From Streptomyces sp. HD (lineage in GTDB: Bacteria > Actinomycetota > Actinomycetes > Streptomycetales > Streptomycetaceae), in the NCBI RefSeq assembly GCF_028369295.1, contig NZ_JAQMYP010000010.1, forward strand, positions 142,245 to 206,244: a DNA stretch of 64,000 bases, in the 5' to 3' direction. Each line of letters opens with the position of its first letter. Within the stretch, counting starts at the first letter, position 1. The translations under genes and the position numbers were made by a program. The notes beneath the pieces are model-generated. The model did no database searches. It saw only the letters and a list, made by a program, of their open reading frames with translations, and was not told the origin of the DNA. Below, in pieces: positions 9,893-18,665 of the stretch.

Positions 9893-10010
9893 CGTGCTTT
9901 CGAGCGTACCGGGCCCCACTGACAACAGGACGATCATTATCCGGATCGCCTCTGCGTCAACCGGGGATCCGCACAGCTCACGGCCGCACAGTCCCCGGCC
10001 GCACAGCGCA

Positions 10011-10052
10011 TGCGACGGCGGCCCGGACCATGCCGTCCGGGCCGCCGTCGCA
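10011..10052 (-). terminator. Strong hairpin downstream of tatC
   Basis: The bases form an 18-bp stem (arm TGCGACGGCGGCCCGGAC) with a 6-base loop, just after the tatC stop on the minus strand. No long T run follows, which is normal for Streptomyces terminators. It separates tatC from helY, so helY may have its own promoter in the 118 bp that remain. Confidence 0.75.
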
Positions 10053-10068
10053 CTTGCTCAGGGTCGTC

Positions 10069-11022
10069 TCAGGTGACGTCGTCGTAACCGTTGACCCGGT
10101 CCCGCTCCGATGTCGCCTGCTCGGGCAGCGCACGGCTCGCGGAGACCGTTTCGACCTCGCCGATGTCCTCGGGGGTCAGGTCCAGGTCGGAGGCCTCGTC
10201 GTCGGCGGGGCCCTCGGCGTCACGGCGGGCGCGCCGCTTGTCGTTGAGGAGGGCGATGCCGGCCGCGGCGAAGTACAGGATCCAGATGGGGCCCGCGAGC
10301 GCCAGCATGGAGATCGGGTCCGTGCTGGGCGTGGCGACGGCGGCGAAGACCGTGATGCCCATGATCATCCCGCGCCACCAGCCGGCGATCTTCTGGCCGG
10401 ACAGGACACCGCCGAAGTTCAGCATCACCAGCAGCAACGGCAGTTCGAAGGAGAGGCCGAAGACGACGATCATCCGCATGATCAGATGCAGGAGGTCATC
10501 GAGGGGCAACTGGTTGTCGCTGCCGATGATCGAGAATTCGAGCATCACCGACGCCATCTTGGGCAGCGACCAGTAGGCGAAGTAGGCGCCCATGAGGAAC
10601 AGCGGGAATCCCGCGCCCACGAAGGCCAGGCTGTACTTCTTCTCGTGGCGGTGCAGGCCGGGCGCCACGAAGCCCCAGAGCTGGTAGAGCCAGACCGGGG
10701 TGGCCATTACCACACCCGACGACAGGGCGACCGTGAGGGCCAGGGTGAACGGGCTCAGCAGACCGTTCTGCACGATACGCGCGCACTGCGTGGTGTTGGG
10801 GTCCTTGGCCAGCTCGGCGAAGCTGTACTCGCATCCCACCGCGCGGAGGATGGGATCCGTGAAGAACTGAATGATGTCCTTGTAGAAGAAGGCCGCGACG
10901 ATCGTCGTGACAAGGATCGCGAGCAGGCTCTTGACGAGCCGGTTGCGGAGCTCGCGCAAGTGCTCCGCGAGGGGCATCCGCCCCTCGGGATCCTTCTCCT
11001 TCTTGCGGGCAGACTTGAGCAA
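10069..11022 (-). CDS. tatC: Sec-independent protein translocase TatC
   Basis: TatC is the polytopic membrane receptor that recognises twin-arginine signal peptides with TatB. The 317-residue protein carries the family N-terminal segment MPLAEHLRELRNRLVKS, followed by six hydrophobic segments and a conserved FGLSFELPLLLVMLN stretch. The C-terminal 60 residues are a charged cytoplasmic tail, longer than in E. coli, as usual in actinobacteria. The start is TTG 11022, with GAGGACGTGGG just upstream; an ATG start would remove the conserved N-terminal basic region. It lies 46 bp downstream of tatA and is probably co-transcribed. Confidence 0.96.
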   Translation of the reverse strand: MLKSARKKEKDPEGRMPLAEHLRELRNRLVKSLLAILVTTIVAAFFYKDIIQFFTDPILRAVGCEYSFAELAKDPNTTQCARIVQNGLLSPFTLALTVALSSGVVMATPVWLYQLWGFVAPGLHRHEKKYSLAFVGAGFPLFLMGAYFAYWSLPKMASVMLEFSIIGSDNQLPLDDLLHLIMRMIVVFGLSFELPLLLVMLNFGGVLSGQKIAGWWRGMIMGITVFAAVATPSTDPISMLALAGPIWILYFAAAGIALLNDKRRARRDAEGPADDEASDLDLTPEDIGEVETVSASRALPEQATSERDRVNGYDDVT

Positions 11023-11068
11023 CCCACGTCCTCATCTCGTGCGGAGGCCGGAGGTGTCCGGCCCTGCG

Positions 11069-11356
11069 TCAGCGCTTGGTCGTGTCCGTCGGCTCGTTGA
11101 CCGGGCGCGAGCTGGTCACGTCGCCGGGGGAGGCCTGGATGGTGCGCTGAGCCTGGGGCTGCTGGTCGCCGTTGTTGTTCGGCGGGTCGGCCGGGGCGGC
11201 GGACTTGTCCTCGTCCTTCATCGCCTTGGCCTCGCTCTTGAGGATGCGGGCCGACTTGCCGAGGGAGCGGGCCATGTCCGGGAGCTTCTTGGCACCGAAC
11301 AGCAGGATGATGACGACGAGGATCAGAATGATCTCGGTGGGGCCGAGCCTACCCAT
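11069..11356 (-). CDS. tatA: Sec-independent protein translocase TatA
   Basis: This 95-residue subunit forms the pore-like component of the twin-arginine translocase. It has one N-terminal membrane helix ([16 protein letters not shown]), the [17 protein letters not shown] amphipathic helix, and a charged, disordered C-terminus rich in Pro, Asn and Gln. The FG pair at the end of the membrane helix is the family signature. The start ATG 11356 has GAAGG 8 bp upstream. It precedes tatC in the same direction. A Tat substrate candidate in the window is the SMP-30-like protein at 49005-49979. Confidence 0.95.
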   Translation of the reverse strand: MGRLGPTEIILILVVIILLFGAKKLPDMARSLGKSARILKSEAKAMKDEDKSAAPADPPNNNGDQQPQAQRTIQASPGDVTSSRPVNEPTDTTKR

Positions 11357-11614
11357 AGCTGTATACCTTCTTCACCGAGGCGACATGGTCCGAATACCCG
11401 GCAGGTCGGACATTCATCCGACCACCGTGCTGCCAGGGATCGTAACGCTCAGGGGTGAACGCAGGACAATCCCTGTGCATACTCCCAGTCCGCGGACCCG
11501 CGCCTCGCTCTCGGGCCGCAATTCAGCAGCGTACCTGGCAGGGCCAGCGGGTTGACAGGGCGAAGTGGCCCAAAACGCACACGTCGGCGGACTCACACCG
11601 AATCCTTGGGCGCA

Positions 11615-11809
11615 CTACAGCGAGTCCACAGCCCGGGCCGCGCTCACGGTCGCCCGCTCCAGGTCGTCGGCCGCCCGGCTGATCCGTCGCGCCGAGTCGG
11701 AGACCTGCCTGGCGAGGCGCTGCGCCTCCAGGAAGACCCGCACGGCGAGCACGCCGAGGACGACGAGACCCAGGAAACCCACAGCTACCGCGAACATCGG
11801 CCAGAACAT
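11615..11809 (-). CDS. Small membrane-anchored coiled-coil protein
   Basis: I do not recognise a named family. The 64-residue product starts MFWPMFAVAVGFLGLVVLGV, a single membrane helix, followed by about 40 residues rich in Ala, Arg and acidic residues (ARQVSDSARRISRAADDLERA) with heptad spacing, so a short cytoplasmic coiled coil is likely. ATG 11809 is the first sensible start. It sits between the zinc-ribbon gene and tatA, 20 bp after the former's stop, in the same direction. Conserved placement next to tatA suggests an envelope role, but this is inference. Confidence 0.7.
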   Translation of the reverse strand: MFWPMFAVAVGFLGLVVLGVLAVRVFLEAQRLARQVSDSARRISRAADDLERATVSAARAVDSL

Positions 11810-11829
11810 GACGCCGAGCCTAGACCGTC

Positions 11830-12123
11830 CTACACAGTGGAGTGCAGCCGCAGGGTGCTGACCCCGCCGCCGGTCAGCAGCTCGACGATCCGCTCCCCGG
11901 CCGGCTTGCGGACGGAGGTGCCGCAGTCGGGGCAGGTGAAGGAGTAGAACGTCGTCCGGCTGGTCGCGCCGATGACGAGCCTGAGGGCACTCGCGCCGAG
12001 TTCGAAGCTGCCCCGGCAGTCCGGGCAACCGGCCTTGAACACCACGGGGGTCACGCTTCTCATCCCCGCGAACGCGGACGCCACCGTCACTTCCCGCACC
12101 CCGGACGTCGCCGACTCGCTCAA
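11830..12123 (-). CDS. Small zinc-ribbon protein of unknown function
   Basis: The protein (97 residues from TTG 12123) has two CxxC knuckles, CPDC at the start of the conserved part and CPDC about 35 residues later, giving a zinc-ribbon fold. The C-terminus AGERIVELLTGGG is conserved in Streptomyces relatives as I recall them. The TTG is preceded by GGGAG with 8-base spacing; an alternative GTG at 12147 lengthens it by 8 residues, and ATG 12063 would start at MRSVTPVVF. It is 51 bp from the pafC stop and probably belongs to the pafB-pafC transcript. No function can be assigned. Confidence 0.72.
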   Translation of the reverse strand: MSESATSGVREVTVASAFAGMRSVTPVVFKAGCPDCRGSFELGASALRLVIGATSRTTFYSFTCPDCGTSVRKPAGERIVELLTGGGVSTLRLHSTV

Positions 12124-12174
12124 AGCCCCTGCTCCCGCCTGTCGCACTGCTGGTCCGACTGCCTGCTGCCTGTC

Positions 12175-13203
12175 CTACTGTCCGTCGCCCACCGGGCGCG
12201 CCCCGTGAGCGTCCTGCGCCTCGATGCCGTCGTACGCCGCCAGCGCCTCGCGGGCCGCCTGGCGAGCACTGTCAGCCAGCTCGGGCGGCGACACGATCCG
12301 GCCGTCGCGGCCGAGCCGGAGCGCCAGGCGCCGCAGCGACGCCGGGTCGGGCGTGCGCAGGGAGATACGCAGCCCGCCGTCGGCAAGCTCATCCGCGCTG
12401 TCGTGCGGGTAGTACTCGGCGACCCAGCGCCCGCCCGGACCGACCTCGACGACGACCTCCGGATCCTCGGCGGCGGGCTGCACCAGCCCCTCGGACAGGT
12501 CCCGCAGCTCGATCTCGGGCGGCGCGGCCGGCTCGTCCAGGATCTTGATCTCGGCGACCCGGTCGAGCCGGAAGGTGCGGCGCGCCTCGGAACGCCGGCA
12601 CCAGGCCTCGACGTAGGTGTGCCCGACGCTGACGAGCCGGATGGGGTCGATCTCGCGCTCGGTGAGCTCGTCGCGCGCGGGCGAGTAGTAGCGGATCCAT
12701 AGCCGGCGGCGCTCCGCGATCGCCCGGTCGACGTCGGCGAAAACGCCGCCCTCGGACTCGAAGGTCACCGACAGCCGGGAGCTGGCGCCCGCGGTCTCGC
12801 CCGCCGCGGCCTCCACCTTGGCGGTGGCGCGCAGCAGCGCCTGCCGGTCGCCCTCGCGCAGCCCGGGCAGGGTAGAGACCGCACGGGCGGCCACCAGCAG
12901 CGCGGTCGCCTCGTCGGCGGCCAGCCGCAGCGGCTCCGCCGTCTCCTCGCCGAGGGCGGCGGGGTTGTGCCACCAGATGCGCTCGCCGTCGGTGTCGATG
13001 TCGAGCAGATCGCCGCCGCGGAAGCTGGTGCCGCACATGGGCAGCACATCGAGGTCGGAGACCAGCTCGTCCTCGGTGATGCCGAAGGCACGCGCCACGT
13101 CCTCGACCCGGGCTCCGGGGCGCTCCTTCAGATAGGTCACCAGCGAGAGCATCCGCCGGGTCTGGTCGATGGCGTTCACTGGCCTGACCGGTTTGCCTGC
13201 CAC
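12175..13203 (-). CDS. pafC: PafC, WYL-domain transcriptional regulator
   Basis: PafC pairs with PafB as a heterodimeric activator; in mycobacteria PafBC drives the LexA-independent DNA damage response, with the WYL domains as the sensing part. The 342-residue protein has an N-terminal winged helix (TRRMLSLVTYLKERPGARVEDVARAFGITEDEL), a central WYL domain with RLWIRYYSPARDELTEREIDPIRLV, and the C-terminal WCX extension. I chose GTG 13203, with GGGGGAGCGGAG upstream; it lies 19 bp after the pafB stop. The long open frame upstream of this is not coding. Operon with pafB is clear. Confidence 0.92.
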   Translation of the reverse strand: MAGKPVRPVNAIDQTRRMLSLVTYLKERPGARVEDVARAFGITEDELVSDLDVLPMCGTSFRGGDLLDIDTDGERIWWHNPAALGEETAEPLRLAADEATALLVAARAVSTLPGLREGDRQALLRATAKVEAAAGETAGASSRLSVTFESEGGVFADVDRAIAERRRLWIRYYSPARDELTEREIDPIRLVSVGHTYVEAWCRRSEARRTFRLDRVAEIKILDEPAAPPEIELRDLSEGLVQPAAEDPEVVVEVGPGGRWVAEYYPHDSADELADGGLRISLRTPDPASLRRLALRLGRDGRIVSPPELADSARQAAREALAAYDGIEAQDAHGARPVGDGQ

Positions 13204-13222
13204 TGTCCTGCTCCGCTCCCCC

Positions 13223-14176
13223 TCAGCCCTTGGCCACGGCACGCAGCCGGTCCACCACGTCGGCCCGCAGCTCCGCGGGCTCCAGGACCACCACATCCGG
13301 CCCGAACTCCACCAGCCAGGCATCCAGCCCATGGCCGTACGGAATCTCCAACTCGTCCCAGCCGTCCCCGAGTTCCCGCACCGAGGTGGCCTTCGCCCGA
13401 AGGGGGTACCCGGCGTCCGTACGCAGCCGGATCAGCGCGGAACGGTCCGCGGTCTCCCCCGCCCAGCTCGCCACGGTCTCCCGCACGGTGACCACATCGG
13501 GCACCGGAACCGTGAAGCGGGTGCCGCGCGAGCGCACCTTGCCGGTGATCCGGGACAGCCGGAAGACCCGCTCGGCGCCCCGGTCGCGGTCCCAGCCCGC
13601 CAGATACCAGTGGCCGCGCCAGCACTCCAGCGCCCACGGCTCCACATGCCGCGTCTCGGGGCGGGCGGCGGTGGCCTTGCGGTAGTCGAAGACGACCGGA
13701 CGGCGGTCCCGGCACGCCAGCATCAGCGGCTCGAACGCGGCCTCGTGCACCGGGATACGAGGCTCCAGCGCCCCGTGCGCCTCATACGGGTCGACGTCCT
13801 CGGGCAGCCCCGCCGCACGCAGCTTCTGCAGGGCGCCGCTGGCCGCGCCCGCCAGCCGGGCCTGCTGCCACACCTTCGCGGCCAGCCCCAGGGCGGCGGC
13901 CTCCTCGGCGTCCAGGGTGATCGGCGGGAGGCGGTTGCTGTCGCGGCGGGCCAGATAACCGACCTCGCCGTCCAGGTTCTCCACCGTCTCGATGACCAGG
14001 CCGAGCTCGCGCAGATCATCCTTGTCGCGCTCGAACATCCGGTTGAAGGAGTCGTCGCTGCCCGCTTCGAGATAGGCCTCGATGGACTCACGCAGCTCGC
14101 GCTTGCTCAACGGCCGCCGCGTCCCGAGCAGACACAGCGCCAGGTTCATGAGCCGCTCGGCCTTGGCAATGGCCAT
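13223..14176 (-). CDS. pafB: PafB, WYL-domain transcriptional regulator
   Basis: PafB is the partner of PafC. The 317-residue protein starts MAIAKAERLMNLALCLLGTRRPLSKRELRE, an N-terminal helix-turn-helix, and continues with a linker and a WYL domain (RRPVVFDYRKATAARPETRHVEPWALECWRGHWYLAGWDRDRGAERVFRLSRI), then the WCX domain. Despite its name and its position near pafA, the family acts in DNA damage transcription rather than in pupylation. It is separated from the upstream FKBP gene by a terminator hairpin (14251-14278), so a promoter is expected between 14177 and 14250. Confidence 0.94.
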   Translation of the reverse strand: MAIAKAERLMNLALCLLGTRRPLSKRELRESIEAYLEAGSDDSFNRMFERDKDDLRELGLVIETVENLDGEVGYLARRDSNRLPPITLDAEEAAALGLAAKVWQQARLAGAASGALQKLRAAGLPEDVDPYEAHGALEPRIPVHEAAFEPLMLACRDRRPVVFDYRKATAARPETRHVEPWALECWRGHWYLAGWDRDRGAERVFRLSRITGKVRSRGTRFTVPVPDVVTVRETVASWAGETADRSALIRLRTDAGYPLRAKATSVRELGDGWDELEIPYGHGLDAWLVEFGPDVVVLEPAELRADVVDRLRAVAKG

Positions 14177-14250
14177 CGACGCCCTTCGCCTTCCCTATGG
14201 TGCTTACGACGGATGACCGTACCGCCCCGAAGTGGCACGGCAAAAGCCGA

Positions 14251-14278
14251 GGGCCCACGCCCGGACAGGCATGGGCCC
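14251..14278 (-). terminator. Terminator of the FKBP gene
   Basis: On the minus strand GGGCCCATGCC pairs with GGCGTGGGCCC across a 6-base loop and is followed by CGGCTTTTGCCG, giving a T run. It ends transcription of the FKBP gene and isolates pafB-pafC. A direct repeat of CCGGTCGTACGCCG (14294-14327) lies between this hairpin and the FKBP stop. Confidence 0.75.
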
Positions 14279-14342
14279 CAGGTAGTCGGGACCGGTCGTA
14301 CGCCGGCTCGGGTCCGGTCGTACGCCGATCACGCGCGACGAT

Positions 14343-14714
14343 TCAGACGCCGAGCAGGTCGACCACGAAGATCAGGGTCTCGCCGGGCTTGATCGCCGGG
14401 GTCGGGCTCTGGTTGCCGTAGGCGAGGTGCGCCGGGATGGTCAGCTGGCGACGGCCGCCGACCTTCATACCCTGCACGCCCTGGTCCCAGCCCTTGATGA
14501 CCCGGCCGCCGCCCAGCGGGAAGCGGAACGGCGTACCGCGGTTCCAGCTGGCGTCGAACTCCTCACCCGAGCTGAAGGCCACGCCCACATAGTGGACGGT
14601 GACGGTCTGACCCGCCTGCGCAACCGGGCCGTCGCCCTCCCAGATGTCCTTGATCTCCAGGTCCTTCGGGGGCTCGCCGCCCGGGAAGTCGATCTCGGGC
14701 TTGTCGATGCTCAC
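14343..14714 (-). CDS. FKBP-type peptidyl-prolyl cis-trans isomerase, cytoplasmic
   Basis: This single-domain FKBP (123 residues) catalyses proline cis-trans isomerisation. It shows the family core: VTVHYVGVAFSSGEEFDASW, FRFPLGGGRVIKGWDQGVQGMKVGGRR, and LAYGNQ followed by LIFVVDLLGV. No signal peptide is present. The start is GTG 14714 (VSIDKPEIDFPGG), preceded by GGAG 9 bp upstream; an upstream in-frame ATG would add residues unlike the family. It follows the FKBP lipoprotein gene by 64 bp and both lie between pafA and pafB, an arrangement kept in Streptomyces. Confidence 0.94.
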   Translation of the reverse strand: MSIDKPEIDFPGGEPPKDLEIKDIWEGDGPVAQAGQTVTVHYVGVAFSSGEEFDASWNRGTPFRFPLGGGRVIKGWDQGVQGMKVGGRRQLTIPAHLAYGNQSPTPAIKPGETLIFVVDLLGV

Positions 14715-14778
14715 GTCTTCTGCTCCATGCTTGTCGTGAAAAGGCAACGTTCCCAGTCTTTCATCACCTGGGGCGGCG

Positions 14779-15780
14779 TCACATCTTCGCCAGGATGTCC
14801 ACCGAGAACACCAGGGTGGCGCCCTTGGCGATGCCGCTGCCCTGCGGCGGGTTGTCGCCGTAGCCCAGGTCCGGCGGAATGACGATGAGGACCCGGCTGC
14901 CGACCTTCTTGCCGGTCAGGCCCTGCGACCAGCCCTTGACAACCTTCTGCAGCGGGAACGACACCAGCTGCTTGTTCGCGTACGTCGAGTCGAACTCCTT
15001 GCCGGTGTCCCACTGCAGGCCCTTGTACTGCACGAGCACGGTGTTCTCGGCGGTCACCTCGTCGCCGTCGCCCTCGATGACGTAGTTCGCCACCAGCTTC
15101 TTGGGCGGGTCCGACTTGGGGATCTCCAGGGAGGGCGCCTTGCCGTCGGTGTTGGTGCCGACCTTGGGCAGGTCGGTGTTGTCCTGCGCGACCTCCGTGC
15201 CCTTGGCGGAGCTCTTCGTGTTGAACGTCTTCTGGATGTCCACCACGAACACCAGCGTGTCGGTGCCCTTGATCCCGGCCTGCGGCTCACCCTGCTCGCC
15301 GTAACCCCAGGTCGGCGGCACCGCCATCTGGACGCGGCTGCCGGTCTTCTTGCCCGTCAGCGCGTACCGCCAGCCGTCGATGATCCGGCCCTGGGACAGC
15401 TGGATGAGCAGGGGCGTCTTACGGTCGTAGGAGTTGTCGAAGACCTTGGCCGTGGACCAGATCTGACCGAGGTAGTTGGCCTGGATGTAGTCGTTCTCGA
15501 CGACCGTCGTGCCGTTGCCCGCGATGACCGTCTTCACCGCGAGGTCCTTCGACGGATCGCCGCTGCCCTTGGCGACCGTCGGCTTCTCGTCGAACTTCGT
15601 GCCCGCGGTGATCGCCGGCAGCGGACCGTCCACGATCTTCGGCGACGGCGCTGCCGACTCCTGCGGAGTCGACGGCGACGCGCTGTCGCTCGCCTTGCTC
15701 GAATCGTCCTTGTCGTCGCCGCATGCGGCGAGCGTGACCATTCCTGCGGGTACGGCAATGAGGAGTGAGCGACGGCGCAC
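14779..15780 (-). CDS. Two-domain FKBP-type prolyl isomerase lipoprotein
   Basis: The 333-residue protein begins VRRRSLLIAVPAGMVTLAACG: a basic n-region, hydrophobic core and lipobox LAAC, so it should be anchored to the outer face of the membrane. A Ser/Pro/Asp-rich linker follows, then two FKBP domains. The first contains YDRKTPLLIQLSQGRIIDGWRYALTGKKTGSRV, and the second contains QLVSFPLQKVVKGWSQGLTGKKVGSRVLIVIPPDLGYG. The role is probably folding of secreted proteins. The start is GTG 15780 with GAGG upstream; longer in-frame starts place the signal peptide internally. A tandem FKBP arrangement in one lipoprotein is common in Streptomyces. Confidence 0.93.
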   Translation of the reverse strand: MRRRSLLIAVPAGMVTLAACGDDKDDSSKASDSASPSTPQESAAPSPKIVDGPLPAITAGTKFDEKPTVAKGSGDPSKDLAVKTVIAGNGTTVVENDYIQANYLGQIWSTAKVFDNSYDRKTPLLIQLSQGRIIDGWRYALTGKKTGSRVQMAVPPTWGYGEQGEPQAGIKGTDTLVFVVDIQKTFNTKSSAKGTEVAQDNTDLPKVGTNTDGKAPSLEIPKSDPPKKLVANYVIEGDGDEVTAENTVLVQYKGLQWDTGKEFDSTYANKQLVSFPLQKVVKGWSQGLTGKKVGSRVLIVIPPDLGYGDNPPQGSGIAKGATLVFSVDILAKM

Positions 15781-15843
15781 GGTGGGGGCCTCGTAATCAG
15801 TCGATCTTGTGGATGGCGTGCGCGCAACTCTACGGCGTGAGAA

Positions 15844-15872
15844 GGGCGCCGTACGGGAAACGTACGGCGCCC
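15844..15872 (-). terminator. Hairpin after pafA
   Basis: GGGCGCCGTACG pairs perfectly with CGTACGGCGCCC over a 5-base loop, immediately downstream of the pafA stop on the minus strand. It separates pafA from the FKBP lipoprotein gene. Confidence 0.75.
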
Positions 15873-15935
15873 GTGTTGCGTTCCGGCAATTCCTGCGGAA
15901 CCTGACACTCACTCATGCCGATCACATACGGGTCG

Positions 15936-17297
15936 TCACATACCCGCGATCAGCTTCTCCACCCGGTCGTCCACCGAACGGAACGGGTCCTTGCACAACA
16001 CCGTGCGCTGAGCCTGGTCATTGAGCTTCAGGTGCACCCAGTCGACGGTGAAGTCCCGGCGCTGTTCCTGGGCCCTGCGGATGAAGTCGCCGCGCAGCCG
16101 GGCCCGAGTGGTCTGCGGCGGAACGGACTTGCCCTCGAAGATCTTCAAGTCGTTGCAGATACGCGCCGCTTGACCCTTCTTCTCCAGCAGGTAGTACAGG
16201 CCACGACGCCGGTGGATGTCGTGGTAGGCGAGGTCTATCTGCGCGACCCGCGGGTGCGACATGGTCATGTTGTGCTTGGCCCGGTACCGCTCGATGAGCT
16301 TGTACTTCATCACCCAGTCGATCTCGGTCCCGATCCGGTCGAGGTCCTCGGCCTCGATCGCGTCCAGCGTGCGGCCCCACAGCTCCAGGACCTGCTCGAC
16401 CGTCCCCGTACGGATACCGCGGCGCTCGCAGAAGTCCACGGCCTTCTCGTAGTACTCGCGCTGCACTTCCAGCGCCGAGGCCTCCCGGCCACTGGCCAGA
16501 CGCACCTTGCGCCGGCCCGTGATGTCATGGCTGACCTCGCGGATCGCCCGGATCGGGTTCTCCAGGGTCAGATCCCGCATCACCGTGCCCGCCTCGATCA
16601 TGCGCAGCACCAGGTCGGTCGCGCCGACCTTCAGCAGCATCGTCGTCTCGGACATGTTCGAGTCGCCCACGATGACATGCAGGCGACGGTAGCGCTCGGC
16701 ATCCGCGTGCGGCTCGTCACGCGTGTTGATGATCGGCCGGGACCGGGTCGTCGCCGAGGAGACGCCCTCCCAGATGTGCTCCGCGCGCTGACTGACGCAG
16801 TACACGGCCCCGCGCGGGGTCTGCAGAACCTTGCCCGCACCGCACAGCAACTGGCGCGTGACGAGGAACGGAATGAGGATGTCCGCCAGCCGGGAGAACT
16901 CCCCGTGCCGCGCCACGAGATAGTTCTCGTGGCAGCCGTAGGAGTTGCCGGCCGAGTCGGTGTTGTTCTTGAAGAGGTAGACGTCGCCCGCGATTCCCTC
17001 CTCGTGCAGGCGTCGTTCCGCGTCTACCAGGAGTCCTTCCAGAATGCGTTCGCCGGCCTTGTCGTGGGTGACCAGTTCGATCACGTTGTCACATTCGGGT
17101 GTCGCGTATTCCGGATGTGAGCCCACGTCGAGATAGAGGCGGGCGCCGTTCCGCAGAAAGACATTGCTGCTGCGGCCCCATGACACGACACGGCGGAAGA
17201 GGTACCGCGCCACCTCGTCAGGCGACAGGCGGCGCTGTCCCCTGAACGTGCACGTGACGCCGTACTCGTTCTCCAGCCCGAAAATGCGGCGGTCCAT
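15936..17297 (-). CDS. pafA: Pup--protein ligase PafA
   Basis: PafA activates the C-terminal Glu of Pup with ATP and joins it to a substrate lysine, marking proteins for the bacterial proteasome. The 453-residue protein opens [18 protein letters not shown], with Glu9 of the ATP/Mg site, and Asp57 in [19 protein letters not shown] is the expected catalytic base. It shares [19 protein letters not shown] and [21 protein letters not shown] with Dop (22328-23839), its paralogue, but lacks the Dop insertion after residue 20. The length is normal. The MFS transporter gene ends only 9 bp upstream in the same direction, so pafA may be read from the LacI-controlled promoter as well. Confidence 0.97.
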   Translation of the reverse strand: MDRRIFGLENEYGVTCTFRGQRRLSPDEVARYLFRRVVSWGRSSNVFLRNGARLYLDVGSHPEYATPECDNVIELVTHDKAGERILEGLLVDAERRLHEEGIAGDVYLFKNNTDSAGNSYGCHENYLVARHGEFSRLADILIPFLVTRQLLCGAGKVLQTPRGAVYCVSQRAEHIWEGVSSATTRSRPIINTRDEPHADAERYRRLHVIVGDSNMSETTMLLKVGATDLVLRMIEAGTVMRDLTLENPIRAIREVSHDITGRRKVRLASGREASALEVQREYYEKAVDFCERRGIRTGTVEQVLELWGRTLDAIEAEDLDRIGTEIDWVMKYKLIERYRAKHNMTMSHPRVAQIDLAYHDIHRRRGLYYLLEKKGQAARICNDLKIFEGKSVPPQTTRARLRGDFIRRAQEQRRDFTVDWVHLKLNDQAQRTVLCKDPFRSVDDRVEKLIAGM

Positions 17298-17306
17298 GAC
17301 TGAACA

Positions 17307-18566
17307 TTACGCCCGATCCCCTGAGCTGAAACGGGGTTCGACAGCACGGTTTGGATCATTTTCCGATGAAGCCGCAACGACCGCACCCCTGCCGGGAGCT
17401 GCGAGGACCCGTCCGGTGCCCAGCAGGACCAGCAACGACACGGCCCCCGCGGCACCCGGCACGGCGAACCCCCACAGGGCTCCGCCCGCCTCGACGACCG
17501 GCCCCGCCAGACCCGTTCCGACCGACGCGCCCACGGTGAACGTCGTCACAAGCCACGAGAAAGCCTCGGTGACCGTCCCACGCGGCGCGTGCCGGTCGAC
17601 CAGCACGAAGGCACACGCGATGCACGGCGCCAGGAACACACCGGCCAGCACACTCAGCAACGTCATGGCGACCACACCCGGCATCAGCGTCAGCGGCAGG
17701 TAACACACCGCCAGAAGCGCCACCAGCACCCGTAGTCGCCGCGCCGGCTCCCCGCCCCACTGCCGCGCCCCGTACACCGTGCCACCCACCAGCGCGCCCA
17801 GCCCCAGACCCGCCATCAGCCAGCCGTACACCGCGTCACCGCCGTTGTCGTCCGCGTACGACACCGCCGCGACCGCGATCGACCCCATCGCCACACCGAC
17901 GAACAGGAACGCGGCCAGCAACGCCACCAGCCCCGGCGAACGCAGCGCCCCCAGCCAGTGCGCCTCACGCGGCGCCGAACGCCACGCGCGCGAAGGCTGC
18001 GACACGACCACCGACAGTGCGCCCAGCACCCCGACGACGTTCAGCACGAGCAGCGCCGCCTGCGCCGACCACAGCGACGTGCACAGCGTCAGCAGCAGGG
18101 GGCCGACGGTGAACATGACTTCCTGCGCCACCGCGTCCATGGCGTACGCCGTGTGCACCTGCTCCTCCTTGGGGAGCACCGACGACCACAGCGCCCGCAG
18201 GCCGCCCTCCAGCGGCGGCGTGAACAACCCGGAGGCCGCGACGGCCGCGTACGCGAGCGGCAGCGGGCCGATGCCCACGAACGCGAACACGGCCATCGCC
18301 AGCGCCGAGGCGACCGCGGCGGGCAGTTGCACCCGCGGCTGGCCCAACAGGTCCACCAGCCGCCCCAGCAGCGGCTGCCCCACGGCGTTGGCGACCCCGT
18401 ACACGGCCGCCAGCCCCCCGGCCAGACTGTACGAACCCCCCTCCGCCCGTACGAACAGCATGATGGCGAGCGCGGCGACAGCGTTCGGCAGCCGACCCAC
18501 CAGCGTGCCGACGAGCAACCGGGCGGCATGCCTCGCCCTGAGGATCTCCACGTATGCGCCGGTCAT
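17307..18566 (-). CDS. MFS transporter
   Basis: The 419-residue protein has about 12 hydrophobic segments and an early MFS-type loop (YGVANAVGQPLLGRLVDLLGQPRV), with little cytoplasmic extension. It resembles drug/sugar efflux-type MFS carriers; the substrate cannot be read from the sequence. It is transcribed divergently from a LacI-family regulator gene and shares a 27-bp palindromic operator with it, so regulation by that repressor is likely. Its stop lies 9 bp before the pafA start, which places a transporter at the head of the pafA transcript. ATG 18566 is the most upstream reasonable start. Confidence 0.85.
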   Translation of the reverse strand: MTGAYVEILRARHAARLLVGTLVGRLPNAVAALAIMLFVRAEGGSYSLAGGLAAVYGVANAVGQPLLGRLVDLLGQPRVQLPAAVASALAMAVFAFVGIGPLPLAYAAVAASGLFTPPLEGGLRALWSSVLPKEEQVHTAYAMDAVAQEVMFTVGPLLLTLCTSLWSAQAALLVLNVVGVLGALSVVVSQPSRAWRSAPREAHWLGALRSPGLVALLAAFLFVGVAMGSIAVAAVSYADDNGGDAVYGWLMAGLGLGALVGGTVYGARQWGGEPARRLRVLVALLAVCYLPLTLMPGVVAMTLLSVLAGVFLAPCIACAFVLVDRHAPRGTVTEAFSWLVTTFTVGASVGTGLAGPVVEAGGALWGFAVPGAAGAVSLLVLLGTGRVLAAPGRGAVVAASSENDPNRAVEPRFSSGDRA

Positions 18567-18594
18567 CGGCCGCGCCGCCCCTCCGCTGAAGTTT

Positions 18595-18621
18595 TACGTA
18601 TAACGTCGTCCGTCATACGTA
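18595..18621. promoter_or_regulatory. Palindromic operator between MFS and LacI genes
   Basis: TACGTATAACG (18595-18605) and CGTCATACGTA (18611-18621) form inverted arms that differ at one position, around TCGTC. The site lies 29 bp upstream of the MFS start and 45 bp upstream of the regulator start. Its symmetry and position fit a LacI-family operator that controls both genes. It may extend control to pafA. Confidence 0.75.
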
Positions 18622-18665
18622 CCATGTGCGCTGTTCACCAGTCCAGACGAAGGAGTACGCCGACG

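Noticed and set aside
14290..14327. Direct repeat of CCGGTCGTACGCCG as an attachment site or operator
   Set aside because: Two short copies between a gene end and a terminator, with no integrase or symmetry; probably trivial duplication.
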